Origin: Bufo bufo
Taxonomy: Eukaryota > Chordata > Amphibia > Anura > Bufonidae
Direction: 5' to 3'
NCBI RefSeq assembly: GCF_905171765.1
Contig: NC_053394.1
Coordinates: 157,923,256-157,987,255 of the forward strand
DNA length: 64,000 nt
Positions 44,692-56,230 of this stretch are shown here, piece after piece. Made by a program: the position numbers and the translations under genes. A model generated the notes under the pieces. It was not told the origin of the DNA, made no database searches, and saw only the letters and a program-made list of their open reading frames with translations. How positions within the stretch are numbered: position 1 is the stretch's first letter; each line of letters starts with the position of its first letter.

Positions 44692-44973
44692 GGGCTCATG
44701 CACATGACCGTATTCATTTTGCAGTCCGCAAATCGCGGATCCCGGCCATGTGCACGGTGTAATTTATTTTTTTCAAACTCCAAAACAGACAACAATAGGC
44801 CATGTTCTATATTTTTGTGGTGCCGTGGAACGGACACACGGCTGCAGACAGCACACGGTGTGCTATCTGCATCTTTTTCTGCTCCATTGAAATGAATAGG
44901 TCCCCATCCGACCCGTTAAAATGGCAGATCGGATGCAGACCAAAATTATGGTCGTGTACACGAGGACTATGGG
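44692..44973. mobile_element. MITE with TAA target, GGGCTCATGC ends
   Basis: TAA at 44689-44691, start GGGCTCATGCACATGACCG. Contains 'gttctatatttttgtggtgc' and 'gctccattgaaatgaatagg'. The right end 'ggtcgtgtacacgagg' pairs loosely with the left. It abuts the next MITE. Confidence 0.6.
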
Positions 44974-45407
44974 TACTTTCACACTAGCGTTTTTCTTTTC
45001 CGGCGCTGAGTTCCGTCCTAGGGGCTCAAATCCGGAAAAGAACTGATCAGTTTTATCCCCATGCATTCTGAATGGAGAGCGATCCGTTCAGGATGTCTTC
45101 AGTTCAGGCTTTTCAGAAAACCGTAGCATGTTGTATTTTTACCTCCGGCCAAAAATCCTGAACACTTTGACTGAACGCCGGATCCGGCCTTTTTACCATT
45201 GACTTGCATTAACGCCGGATCCGGCGCTGTGTGTTCAGTCAAACTGGATCCGGCTTTTGCATGTTAAACCCGAAAAATGTGAAAAAAGTTAAAGTCCATA
45301 AAAGGATTCAAATGTAATCCGTTTTCACACGTTTTTCCGGATCCGGCGGGCAGTTCCGGTGTCAGAATTGAACGCCGGATTAAAACAACGCTAGTGTGAA
45401 AGTTGCC
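44970..45407. mobile_element. MITE with GGGTACTTTCACACTAGCG ends
   Basis: Ends CGCTAGTGTGAAAGTTGCC followed by TAA. Inside are paired 'aacgccggatccggc' segments at 45172-45235 and 45340-45380. Relative of 61853-62350. Confidence 0.75.
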
Positions 45408-45476
45408 TAAGTGATGTATTATTTTAAAATGCATTTACTCCAGTTTGACTTAAAAACTTCTCCTTATTTCATTTAG

Positions 45477-45587
45477 GTGCCTCTGGTATTGGAACCATCC
45501 TGCCCGAGAATGGACAAGCACAGGAATAAGCTTACCAAAGCGATCTTAAACTTTACCCTGGAGATCATCTACCTGTTGACTGGAGAG
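45477..45587 (+). CDS. Gene P exon 2: first coding exon
   Basis: Acceptor TCATTTAG at 45469-45476, ATG at 45510-45512, donor GGAGAG|GTAAGAG at 45587. Encodes M-D-K-H-R-N-K-L-T-K-A, then I-L-N-F-T-L-E-I-I-Y-L-L-T-G-E. The upstream 33 nt are 5' UTR. Phase 0 out. It is the counterpart of 6933-7056. It joins in frame to 48686-48877. Confidence 0.85.
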
Positions 45588-45734
45588 GTAAGAGATTTTG
45601 GGAACAACGTCATGTGACACCACTCTGCTAATGAAACATGACTGAAAAGTAGAGCTACTAGGGAAATTGGGTCTTGTGAAAAAAGGGGGGATAGGGTGGG
45701 GTGAAGGTTAGCGTGCAGGGTTTTCATTTACTTC

Positions 45735-45905
45735 CTAGTGCAGAGATTAACAACCTTCGGCACTCCGGTTGTTGTGAAACTAAAATTTTCAGCATACATA
45801 TGTACTCTGCTGTTCTTGTAACTCCTTTAGAAGTGGAAGGAGGATTCTGGGAGTTGTAGTTTCAGAACAGCTGGCGTGCCAGAGGTTGCTGATCCCTGTC
45901 CTAGT
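45735..45905. repeat. Short inverted-repeat element, second copy of the 1605 family
   Basis: 'caaccttcggcactccggtt' pairs with 'gctggcgtgccagaggttgc', and 'gaaactaaaattttcagc' pairs with 'ctgggagttgtagtttc'. Confidence 0.7.
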
Positions 45906-46420
45906 GTTTACCTCCTGAGTGTAATGATAGTTAGGGAACCTACTTATACAATCTGGCCTACGTAGTGGCCCCCATTTTGGTGGTGGCCCCTGTTTTGCAC
46001 GGGGCCTAACCAGGAAGGAAGGGGTAGAAAGACTAATCGGGTCAAAAAACACCAGAAATAAACACATCTTTTGCGGCCCCATTGAAATGAATGGGTCCGC
46101 ACCCGTTCCGCAAAATTGCGGAACGGATATGGAGCCAAAAATACGGTCGTGTGAATGCACCCTCAAGGTGATAGTTGCAAGGTTTTTGATGCATCCACGC
46201 TATAGCTTAGAGAGTTGCTGGGTTTATAGCCGTACAGGAGGGAAGCTGTGACCCAGCCTCTTAGAATTATAGGACAGGAGAAATTAGTGGCCTTTTCTGA
46301 AGGCAGTGGTCCCTTAGTAGTTTGCTTGATGAGGAGAGTAGTAGGAAGTGAGCTACTCCAAATACCTGCAGAGGTTAGGATCAGAAGGAAGATGTGGTCT
46401 AGACTATAATTTTTTATATA

Positions 46421-47359
46421 CAGTACAGACCAAAAGTTTGGACACACCTTCTCATTCAAAGAGTTTTCTTTATTTTCATGACTATGAAAATTGTAGATTC
46501 ACACTGAAGGCATCAAAACTATGAATTAACACATGTGGAATTATATACATAACAAACAAGTGTGAAACAACTGAAAATATGTCATATTCTAGGTTCTTCA
46601 AAGTAGCCACCTTTTGCTTTGATTACTGCTTTGCACACTCTTGGCATTCTCTTGATGAGCTTAAAGAGGTAGTCCCCTGAAATGGTTTTCACTTCACAGG
46701 TGTGCCCTGTCAGGTTTAATAAGTGGGATTTCTTGCCTTATAAAGGGGGTTGGGACCATCAGTTGCGTTGAGGAGAAGTCAGGTGGATACACAGCTGATA
46801 GTCCTACTGAATAGACTGTTATAATTTGTATTTTGGCAAGAAAAAAGCAGCTAAGTAAAGAAAAACGAGTGGCCATCATTACTTTAAGAAATGAAGGTCA
46901 GTCAGTCAACCAAAAAATTGGGAAAACTTTGAAAGTAAGGGCTATTTGACCATGAAGGAGAGTGATGGGGTGCTGCGCCAGATGACCTGGCCTCCACAGT
47001 CACCGGACCTGAACCCAATCGAGATGGTTTGGGGTGAGCTGGACCGCAGAGTGAAGGCAAAAGGGCCAACAAGTGCTAAGCATCTCTGGGAACTCCTTCA
47101 AGACTGTTGGAAGACCATTTCAGGGGACTACCTCTTGAAGCTCATCAAAAGAATGCCAAGAGTGTGCAAAGCAGTAATCAAAGCAAAAGGTGGCTACTTT
47201 GAAGAACCTAGAATATGACATATTTTCAGTTGTTTCACACTTGTTTGTTATGTATATAATTCCACATGTGTTAATTCATAGTTTTGATGCCTTCATAGTC
47301 ATGAAAATAAAGAAAACTCTTTGAATGAGAAGGTGTGTCCAAACTTTTGGTCTGTACTG
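46421..47359 (+). mobile_element. Internally deleted Tc1/mariner element
   Basis: Long inverted repeats of about 200 bp begin CAGTACAGACCAAAAGTTTG and are flanked by TA (46419-46420, 47360-47361). Remnants of the transposase are an N-terminal helix-turn-helix piece near 46835-46930 ('K-E-K-R-V-A-I-I-T-L-R-N-E-G') and the C-terminal catalytic part (46946-47218) with 'P-Q-S-P-D-L-N-P-I-E-M-V-W-G-E-L', which carries the second Asp and the Glu of the D-D-34-E triad. The first Asp region is deleted, so the copy is inactive but could be mobilised in trans. Confidence 0.93.
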
Positions 47360-47699
47360 TATATATATATTTTTTTATAATTTTTTTTTTCCATCTTGCA
47401 AATAAGGTTAGTATTAGGATTTTTTTTTTTTGCTTCTAGCTAAATGCCATCATGGCCAGCGGTCCCATCCACAGGCAGCATGTTCTAGAGCAGGAGGAGC
47501 TGAGCAGACTGGTCTATTGTTTTCTGGAAATAGATTTCTTCATTTACATCTGCTCATTCTGGGCTTTGGAGTCCAGTGGGAGGTCACACTTACCGACTGA
47601 CCGCTAATTCTGATTGATGGTACATACAGAGATAGTTGTCAATCAGTGATTGGGACTGCCCACTGGACTTTTAAAGAGCAGGGACTTAAAGGGGTTGTC

Positions 47700-48085
47700 T
47701 CACTTCAGCAAAAGGCATTTATCATGCAGAGAAAGTTAATACAAGGCACTTACTAATGTATTGTTATCATCCATATTGCTTCCTTTGCTGGCTTGATTAA
47801 TTTTTCCATCACATTATTCCCTGCTCATTTGCGTGTGACGGCCTCTCTGATGTCTGGAACTGTGGGAGTGCGCATAGTTCAGCACTTTTTCCTATAGTGT
47901 GCAAGCACAACCACTGCTGCTGGATTGCAGGGTGGTCGTCACCATGGAAATGCGCAGTGTATGATGTGAAAAATGAATCTAGCCAGCAAAGGAGGGAATA
48001 TGGAAAATCACAATACATTTAGTAAGTGGCTTGTATTAACTTTATCTACATGAGAAATACTATTTGCTAAAGTGAGACAACCCCT
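47700..48085. mobile_element. T2-like MITE (GTCTCACTTC subfamily)
   Basis: TTAA at 47696-47699 and 48086-48089; ends AGGGGTTGTCTCACTTCAGC and its complement with one change. Gene P intron. Confidence 0.85.
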
Positions 48086-48207
48086 TTAAGTGAATAAATA
48101 CGTACCCTTTAACATGCTGCCGATTGCACAGGATTGTCATGATGACAGGTTCCCTTTAATGTGACCAGCTGTATGAGAGCTGGATTATAATCGCTCACCT
48201 CTTTTAA

Positions 48208-48566
48208 AGGGGTTGTCTGGGTTTAGAGCCGAACCCGGACATATTCCCCCCGGAACCCCTGATATGAGCATCAGAGCATTTCATGCTCAGATGCTCTCCT
48301 TTGCCCTGCGCTGAATGGCAGTTCTGGTATCTTACCGGGCTCTTCATAGTGTAAGCTAGGCTTCCGCCCAGCAGTGAGTCCGGTGGTGTCACTGGCACTG
48401 ATGGCCGGGCTTTAGCGCTGCCCCAGCCTGTAAAGCAGCTAGCCTTTGCCCTGCGCGATCCAAGGGAGAGCATCGGAGCATGAAATGGTCCGATGCTCAT
48501 ATCAGAGGGGCTTCCTGGGTGAAGATTGGGATATGTCCGGGTTCAGTCTGAACCCAGACAATCCCT
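48208..48566. mobile_element. T2-like MITE (GTCTGGGTTTAG subfamily)
   Basis: TTAA at 48204-48207 and 48567-48570; ends AGGGGTTGTCTGGGTTTAGA and CTGAACCCAGACAATCCCT. 'gcatttcatgctcagatgct' has an inverted partner in the right half. Confidence 0.85.
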
Positions 48567-48685
48567 TTAATAAGACTGGCACTCAGCAGGCGAGGAGAGG
48601 GTTCTATTTCATGTAACATTATTCATATCTCTCTGGGAATATATACAGTATAGTAATATTAATCAGTGTTCTTTTTCATGCTCAG

Positions 48686-48877
48686 GATTACTCAGTAACG
48701 AAGAAGACATCTGGGGAGTTTGTCGTTCCCAGCAACTGCAGCAATGTGTTAGGAGGATGGAGCAGGACCCAGAGCCCCATCATGGAGTCTCCACCTCATT
48801 CACTGCTAAATGAGAGAAACAAGAGGCAAAAGATCCTCAAACTCACCAATAAGATCATTGAGCTGCTGACTGGAGAG
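48686..48877 (+). CDS. Gene P exon 3: second N-terminal exon
   Basis: 192 bp, acceptor ATGCTCAG|GATTAC, donor GGAGAG|GTGAGAC. Encodes D-Y-S-V-T-K-K-T-S-G-E-F, N-C-S-N-V-L-G-G-W-S-R, P-I-M-E-S-P-P-H-S, and ends Q-K-I-L-K-L-T-N-K-I-I-E-L-L-T-G-E. Phase 0 in and out. Compared with gene L exon 3 (102 bp) it has about 30 extra N-terminal codons, because the gene L copy uses a later acceptor. Confidence 0.85.
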
Positions 48878-48955
48878 GTGAGACATGCTGGGACATTATA
48901 CAGTAATATAAGGGATAATGTGTCTGGGTGATGACTGTATCATTGTGTGTTTCAG

Positions 48956-49079
48956 GTTCCTGTAAGGTGTCAGGATGTCAGCGTCTACTTCTCCATGGAG
49001 GAGTGGGAGTATTTAGAAGGACACAAGGATCTCTACAAGGACATCATAATGGAGGAGCATAAGTCCTTCACATCACTGG
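48956..49079 (+). CDS. Gene P exon 4: KRAB A-box exon
   Basis: 124 bp, acceptor TGTTTCAG|GTTCC, donor ACTGG|GTAGGA. Encodes [20 protein letters not shown] then K-D-L-Y-K-D-I-I-M. The phase-1 end requires a D-x-S-type phase-1 exon; none was found in 49080-64000 on this strand. Either the exon chain resumes beyond the window, or transposon accumulation broke the gene. Shares length and phase with 1033-1156. Confidence 0.87.
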
Positions 49080-49827
49080 GTAGGAGGAGACTTTTTTTAA
49101 GGTGTTCTATGGCCCCTCAATATGGGTCTTTCTGCCCTCAATCTGCCAGTTTACCTTATTGCAAATATGTGGTCCTATCGCCTGGAATCAGAAAAAATAT
49201 AATTGTTTTTAATTTAGAAAAATGCTATATTTTGCATTCACATGAAGGGATGTGATGTGGTTCTGGCTTGAACCCTTTTAGATGTGCAGCAGAAGTCAAA
49301 AGAGAATGTATAGAGTGGGCTCAGGAATCGGAATGGTTAGAGAGGGAGGGGGCTCCCTGTGTCCCCCATTTGCCCCTCTCCAACGCAGTAACTGGGTGCC
49401 AGTAGGTTGTTAAGGCAGCTCCTTTGAGAAAAGAAAGGCAATGTTCCCACAGTGCAGGGTTTTCCTTTAAGGAGAAAGAGGGGAGTCTATGGGGCAGAAT
49501 GACACACACGAGTACATTGGCTGTTTCTTTTAGACCCATAGAAAATGAATTCAATCTCCTTCTTGCTGCGGTCAAACAGCGAGGAGGAACAGGGACATGA
49601 AATCCGCCTTCCAGTTGTCAGTGAGGGGCCCAGCAGTAGGGCCCCCAGCGATCCAATAGTAGGCTAATAGGATAAGCTGTAAATGCCATTTGCTGGAAAC
49701 ACCTTTCTAAGTTACATGATTTCTAAAACAGTTGTCCCAATATTCCTACCATTTCAGCATTAGAACAGAGAAAAGACACTAATGCTTCAGCCTGCGGACA
49801 GCATGTGAAAGGGAATAATACCAGTAA

Positions 49828-50319
49828 GGGTCCATTCACACGTCCGTTTTTTCTTTCCTGATCTGGTCCGTTTTTTCAGGAACAGATCAGGACCAGATCT
49901 GGACCCATTCATTTTCAATGGGTCCTGGAAAAAATCGGACAGCACAATGTGTGCTGTCCGTTTCCGTTGTTCCGTTCCGCATGTCCGTTTAAATATAAAA
50001 CATGTCCTATTCTTGTCCTGAAAAATCGGATCCTGGTACAATACAAAGTCAATGGATCCGCAAAAAACGGATGACATACGGATGTCATTCCGTATGTCAT
50101 CCGTTTTATACGGAATCCGTTCCTGGAAATTACATTTTAATTTTTTTTTTTTATTTGCTTATTGAAACTTTATTTGCTTATTGAAATTTATACATGTTTC
50201 CGTTTTTTGCGGATCCGCAAAAAAAGGATTACATACGGAAACATTTTCAGGAACAACGGATCCGCAAAAAACGGACAGAAAATCGGATTATAGAAAAATA
50301 CTGACGTGTGAATGTAGCC
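49828..50319. mobile_element. MITE with TAA target, 492 bp
   Basis: TAA at 49825-49827 and 50320-50322; starts GGGTCCATTCACACGTCCG and ends GACGTGTGAATGTAGCC. Filled with short 'acggatccg'-type palindromes; 'aaacggatgacatacggatg' and the reverse at 50076-50105 form a tight hairpin. The stretch 49080-49820 shows no gene. Confidence 0.85.
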
Positions 50320-50871
50320 TAAAGGAGAGGATAACGTAAAGCAGATGCTGCACATATGTAAAAGACGCAGATGTACAGTCTTTAATTTTAATTCCTTTTA
50401 GCCACAAAGTAGCTACATTTACCCAAACCTAAACTAAGCACTTCAGGAGTGGGCTAAGTAACAGCAGCACCCCTTCTTGTACCGTTATCTAAGAATGAAG
50501 CTCTCTGCTAGGAGACAACACGTCTTGGTTTCACAGACCATAAGTACAAAGGAGATGGGAGTCACCATAGTTCTGTACAAGTTTATCACCCTTTATTAAC
50601 ATGAACATGTGGTACATGCTTGGTGTGAATAAAGGGCTCCACATTTGCATAGGAGAGATGTGACTCCTTCTTGTCCTGTAGGGTTCAGGTCGTATATCTT
50701 CCCTATTAAAAGTGTATGTTTGACCCTAAACACGTTTTGTTGGTGTGAATAGAAACACTTTTTTTGCACAAACTGATAAAGAAAGGTTTTATAATCGATC
50801 CCCAGGTTACTGAAATTCTCCCGGTATTGGTTGTTGGCCCCTCTGCTGATTATCCCAAACAAAGCATCTTT

Positions 50872-51640
50872 AACCCTTTCGTTACCAGCGCTGTACATGT
50901 AGGGCGCTTGAGCGATGTGTAAACATGGCGCCCGCTCGCACGTGCAGCAGTTGCCATGGCCGGGGAGTGTCTGCTGTTTCAAACATTAGAGGCCCGCAGC
51001 TAATGACCGCAAACAGCAATGATGCCGATCGCAGTCATTAAAGCCTTCAGATGCCTGTGATCACGGCATCTAAACTGAGAATAAATGTAAAAATATTTTT
51101 CCAAAACTGCGAATGACAGTATTCGCCATTTTTCCATTGCTTCTCGTATCCAAAATTTTTTAACAAAATGTGATCAAAAAGTCACACACACTCCAAAATG
51201 GTATCAATAAAAACTACAGATTGTCCTGCAAAAAATGAGCCCTGACTCAGTGGACATAACTCTAAAATAAGTTATGGGGTCAGAATATTGTGATGTAAAA
51301 AAAAAAATATATATTTTTTTTTTCAAAGTTTTAATTTATTTTGACAGTATTTAGACATATACAACCTATACATATGTGGTATCATTGCAATCATACTGAC
51401 CCAGAGAATGAATGGCACAGGTCAGTTTTGCAACAAGGGGAATGTCGTAGGGACAAAACCCGTAAAATGGTGGAGGAATTGCGTTTTTTTTTTCCAATTC
51501 TACCCCATTTGAATTTTTCCCCGGCTTTCCACTACATTGTATGCCATATTAACTTGTCCCGCAAAAAACGAATCCTTTGGATAAGTGAATGGAAAAATAA
51601 AAAAGTTATGGCTCCAGGAAGATAGGGAAGAAAAATTAAA
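50872..51640. repeat. Long interspersed repeat copy, shorter
   Basis: Colinear with 31253-32395 (see shared landmarks there), with a deletion of about 370 bp. Region 51640-52100 also contains dispersed-repeat fragments ('tttgatatgttgctatgata') and no gene. Confidence 0.75.
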
Positions 51641-52252
51641 ACACAAAAAACCTCTGGTATCCAAGATTTAAAATGTCACTGAACTTTGAAAGAACTTTTA
51701 ATGTGTCATAGCGACATGTCAAAGGTTTTCATCTTTGTGGGTATGTTTAGTGAGACCCCCACCAACTGCTAAAAGTTGAGAGAGAAGCTCTCACATAGAA
51801 TGGAGATGGTTCCATAGACTTTCTATTGAGTCCGTCTCTGCAGTGAGGAGAGTGAGTGGTTCTCTCTCCTCGTTCTAGCGACTGATGGGGGGTCTCAGCA
51901 CTCAGACCCCCACTGATCAAAACCTTTGATATGTTGCTATGATATTTTTGTGATATTATTTTATTATGATATAAAGTTCCTTGACCATTTTTAGCCTTCA
52001 GAATCTTGACCTAAACACAAGACCAGGATCCTCGCCCTAGGCACTATGTAGCAGAAGCTAGAACAGGTTAAAGTGGGGATGCATGCTTTGAAACTCTTAT
52101 TTCTCATCCGTATCATTGGGGCACACAGGCTTGACAATGGGTATAGCTGTTGTCACTAGGAGGCAGACACTAAGCATAAAGGCGTGAGCTCCTCCCTTCA
52201 GCTATACCCTTCCTACAGGGATTAAGCTAAATCTTTTTATCTTAGTGTCTGG

Positions 52253-52835
52253 CAAGGTGGCCTTTTTGGTGGCAATCACTTGAACTCACGGCTCTTTCAT
52301 GTCGGTCGCCTTTCCTGATCCTCCAAAGTAGTCCTTCGCCCTGTTCAGTCCTTCCTTCCGAATGTTGTGTCGGCATTCCATCTAAATTAAGAGATTATTC
52401 TCCCTTCATTTTGTCCTGACCCGTCTCATCCTCGGAAGCAGTTACTTCACACTCTGTATTTGGTACGAGCCGTTCGCATCTATCTGTCCCAGAAGTCATC
52501 CTTCCGGCGGACGGATTCCCTGTTCGACATTCCAGAGGGGCCGAAATGAGGGCTGGCTGCGTCTAAAACTTGCATTTCCAGATGGATTCGTTTGCCCATT
52601 GTTGAAGCGTACCGCGTCAGTGACCGGGCCCCACCCTTCCGGATTACTGCTCATTCTACTCGGTCAGTGGGGGCCTCTTGGGCGGTGCATCATTGGGCTT
52701 CGGCCCTTCAGGTAGCTACCTGGTTGTCTTTGCACACTTTTGCCATGTTTTACAGAGTGCACACCTTTGCGTCTGCTGACTCCTCTTCTCCGGGGCGTAG
52801 AGTTTTGCAGACGGCGGTTCTCTGATTGTCAGGAG
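52253..52835 (+). pseudogene. DIRS tyrosine recombinase, C-terminal remnant (element B)
   Basis: From 'gcaaggtggcctttttggtg' the sequence is homologous to 5320-5938. It retains 'T-A-H-S-T-R-S-V-G-A-S-W' and 'T-F-A-M-F-Y-R-V-H-T-F-A' around the tyrosine. Stops and small deletions (e.g. around 52330 and 52545) break the frame; the lysine-containing 'C-K-A-A-T' segment is deleted. Confidence 0.75.
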
Positions 52836-53629
52836 GGTTTTTGGTTATGCCCACCCTTGGGACTGCTCTGTAACGTTCCATGGTCAAGATTGTGTCCCCC
52901 AATGATACGGATGAGAAAACTAGATTTTCCCCGGCACTCACAACGTAGGAGCACAAGATTTAAAGGGCCTCCTGCCCTTACCTATTCAGTCGTTGTTTCC
53001 TCTCCTCGGGTATGCGTGGAAGCCTCTCCTGGAGTGCCAGGAACCTCTCTTCTTCACCCCCAGCCTTTTTTCCCTAGCTGTGGATTAATCGCCACGATGT
53101 GGAAGGGCTGGAGCAGGGAACGGGGACGCATGGCCTCCCTTACTCGTTCCTCTGGAGTAAGCCCTGCATGCAGGCTTCCCCGGGGCGCACGCGCAAGTGA
53201 AGAGGCAAGAGAATCTCGTGAGCATGCAGCGCTTCCAGTGGCACAGCATTCCAGTTAAAAGGGAGTGAGGAAATTTCAGTTTCTACCCTCGCTCCATGCT
53301 TGCAACCATGCTTGCCCCTGGAGACGCGGACGCCGCAAAAAAGCCTGTGGATCCCTTTGCCTCAGCCCGGTAAGCCTCCTACCCATGGGAGAGATATATT
53401 TTTCTTAAATACTGTCTTCGGTTCCCTCCTTCTAGAAGTGTTAAGGGGGCCTTTATCTTGGTGTCTCTTCACAGGGTGTTGATAGTATGTCTCCTTACAA
53501 AATCCACCCCTGGTGCAGGTGTCGGTCTCTCTATCTCTCCCTGGCCCTATAAAAAGTTTTTATCTTAATCTTCTAGGGCAGAGAGACCTTGATGCCTAAA
53601 CCAGCAAGTGGAGACCCAGCGCGCTAAAA

Positions 53630-54118
53630 ATGTGCCATATGTCGCAGGTCTTCTCTAAATCCAAAAAGCCTTTGTGCCCAAAATGCACTGAGAAGATAGT
53701 TACAGATGAGTCGCCCTCCTTCCTTGAAACCATAAGGGCTATGATAAAGAAAGAGGTTAATGCGGCGGTGGATTCAAAGATTATGCCACAATCCCCTGGC
53801 CCATCTACCTCGCATAGATCCTTTGCTTCTGATACAGCCTTTGATCTAGATGAAGGGGAATTGATATCCGACTCAGACGACTCCTCCTCTGATGATGGTT
53901 CTGGAAAACCTCTGTTTCTCCCGGAAGAAACAGAGGAACTTCTAAAAACCATAAGAGCCACTATGAATATAGAAGATGTTAAAGAAACACATTCCATCCA
54001 GGACCAAATGTTTCAAGGTCTGGGTAAAGAAAGAAAGAAAATAACCTTTCCCATCGATAACCATATTAAAGCCTTATATCCAGGGAGTGGAGAGATCCGG
54101 AAAAGAGGTCGGCCGTAA
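53630..54118 (+). CDS. Gag-like ORF of DIRS element C
   Basis: About 160 codons with an N-terminal 'C-P-K-C-T-E-K' pair of cysteines, an acidic Ser-rich segment 'D-S-D-D-S-S-S-D-D-G-S' and a basic C-terminus. This fits ORF1 of DIRS elements, a nucleic-acid-packaging protein. The frame ends early, and downstream stops suggest the original was longer (homologous-looking text continues to about 54800 in shifted frames). Confidence 0.6.
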   Translation: MCHMSQVFSKSKKPLCPKCTEKIVTDESPSFLETIRAMIKKEVNAAVDSKIMPQSPGPSTSHRSFASDTAFDLDEGELISDSDDSSSDDGSGKPLFLPEETEELLKTIRATMNIEDVKETHSIQDQMFQGLGKERKKITFPIDNHIKALYPGSGEIRKRGRP

Positions 54119-54949
54119 CAAATTCCTTTAAACGCAAATACTTCTTTTCAGAGTCTGACTCTAATCTGTGGGATAAGACACCCAAAGTAGATACCCCAGT
54201 GGCACGGATTTCTAAAAAAAAACTCCCTCCTGTTTGAAGACACGGCCTCCTAAGAGATCACATAAATAAGAAATGTGAAAATTTGTTAAAGAAATCATGG
54301 GAGACAAATACAGCGATGTTGCGCCCCAGCATAGCATCTACCTGTACTGCCAGAACACTATCCGTCTGGCTAAACCAGCTAGAACACCTGGCATCAGGTA
54401 CCCTCAGGGAGGAGATCTTAGCCTCCTTGCCTACTTTGAAAAAAGCATCTAATTTCTGGCAGATGCATCTGCCGATTTAGTCAGATTCTCTGCTAGGTCA
54501 GGCTCCCTTTCTAATGCTACCAGTAGAGCTATCTGGCTTCGTACATGGTCTGGGGATGCAAGTTCTAAGAACCGCCTATGCTCAATCCCATATGAGGGAG
54601 ATACATTATTTGGCTCGACCTTGGCTGATATTCTGGATAAAGCTGCTGATAAGAAGAAAGGATTTCTGCTTGAAAATCGTTACTTTCATCAAAGGCGTTC
54701 CTTTCAAAACCAAAAAAAGTCAAAAATGGACCAAAAGAAAAAAGAAGGTTCAAGAAAGTGGCAGCCCTCCAGGTAGAGGATTCCTTTTCAACCCTGAAAA
54801 TTCCTCAAGCTCCAAACAATGACGCCATACACCAGGTGGGGGGCAGACTAAAACATTTCGCTCCCATCTGGGAACTGGTGGTAACTACCTTTAAAACAAG
54901 GCCTAAAACTTTATTAAGTCTTATCCTCCAGACTGGTTCTTTATAAACA

Positions 54950-56230
54950 AAAAGTTGCCTCACAAAGACAAACAGGCTTGCCTAGAATCAGAAATATTAT
55001 TTCTGGTACACAAGAAGGTAATCCATCCGATTCCAGAAGATCAACAGGGCAAGGGTTACTATTCTCCAGTTTTTCTTGTATAGAAACCAAACGGATCCTA
55101 CTGTTTAATAATAAATTTAAAATCCTTAAACAGATCCGTCTCCTACAAAAAATTCAAAATGGAGACGATAAAATCTACAATAAACATTCTCCCTCAGGAC
55201 TGCTTTATGGCAACCATACGCCTTCAAGACGCGTGCTTTCACATCCCAATATACTACAACCATCAAAAGTTTCTGAGAATCGCTGTCTTCATTTTTAATT
55301 TTGAACAATAGAGAATCGCTGTCTTCATAAAGGATCAGCTATACCACTCTCAGTTCACAGCCCTCGGCCCCAAGGGTATTCTTAAAAATTATGCAGGAAG
55401 TCACGAAGTACCTTCACTTACAGGGAATTAAAATTATTCCATATTTAGACGACTTCCTGTTAGCCTCTCCATCAGAAGAGGTCCTACGGTCTCACCTGTC
55501 AGAAGTCCAAAGATGTTTCACCCCCTTGGGTTGGGTGATAAACTTAAAAAAAAATCTGATACCAGACCAAAGAAAGCTCTTCTTGGGGGTACTTCTAGAC
55601 TCCCATCGGCTAATGTCCTTTCTTCCTCAAGAAAAACAGAATTGTCTTCTTCAAAAAATCTCTCAGTTTTGCAGCCAGAAAGTATCCTCCATAAGGAACA
55701 TCATGACCATCCTGGGTCTCCCGACGGCCACAATCCTGTCGGTCAGGTGGGCCTAGAGCCATACAAGGATCCTTCAGGCATTCCTTCTATCCTCCTGGGA
55801 CGGCACCAGCTCTATGCTAGAAAAACGAGTTCTCATTCCCAGGTCAGTAAAAAGATCATTGATGTGGTGGAAGATACAGAAAAATCTTCGGACAGGGGTG
55901 TATTGGCGCCAAGAGAAACAAATGTCTGTGACCACGGATGCCAGCAGTTCAGGTTGGGATGGTCACTTTGACGGGAGGATAGTTCAGGGAACTTGGGGGA
56001 GCGATATGAAAGATGCTTCCTCCAACCTAAGAGAACTTACAGCCCTCTACAAAGTCATTGTCTCCCTTCATACTCTCTCATCTCCAAAAAGTATAAAGGT
56101 ATTCTCAGACAATACCACGGCAGTCGCCTACTTAAACAAGCAAGGAGGAACCAGAAGTCGTTCCTTAGCAGCGGTAGCCAGGGATATCTTTTGTGGGCGG
56201 AGAAGAACCTTACATCTCTGACAGCAGTAC
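54950..56230 (+). pseudogene. Reverse transcriptase and RNase H of DIRS element C, broken
   Basis: RT motif A appears near 55225 as 'L-Q-D-A-C-F-H-I-P-I', and the catalytic 'P-Y-L-D-D-F-L-L-A-S-P-S' at 55440-55475. An 18-base direct repeat 'gagaatcgctgtcttcat' at 55275 and 55311 duplicates 36 bp, with an in-frame stop between. RNase H follows: 'V-T-T-D-A-S-S-S-G-W', 'N-L-R-E-L-T-A-L', 'V-F-S-D-N-T-T-A-V-A-Y', giving Asp, Glu and Asp of the active site. Frames shift at least twice (near 55330 and 55700). Confidence 0.8.
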
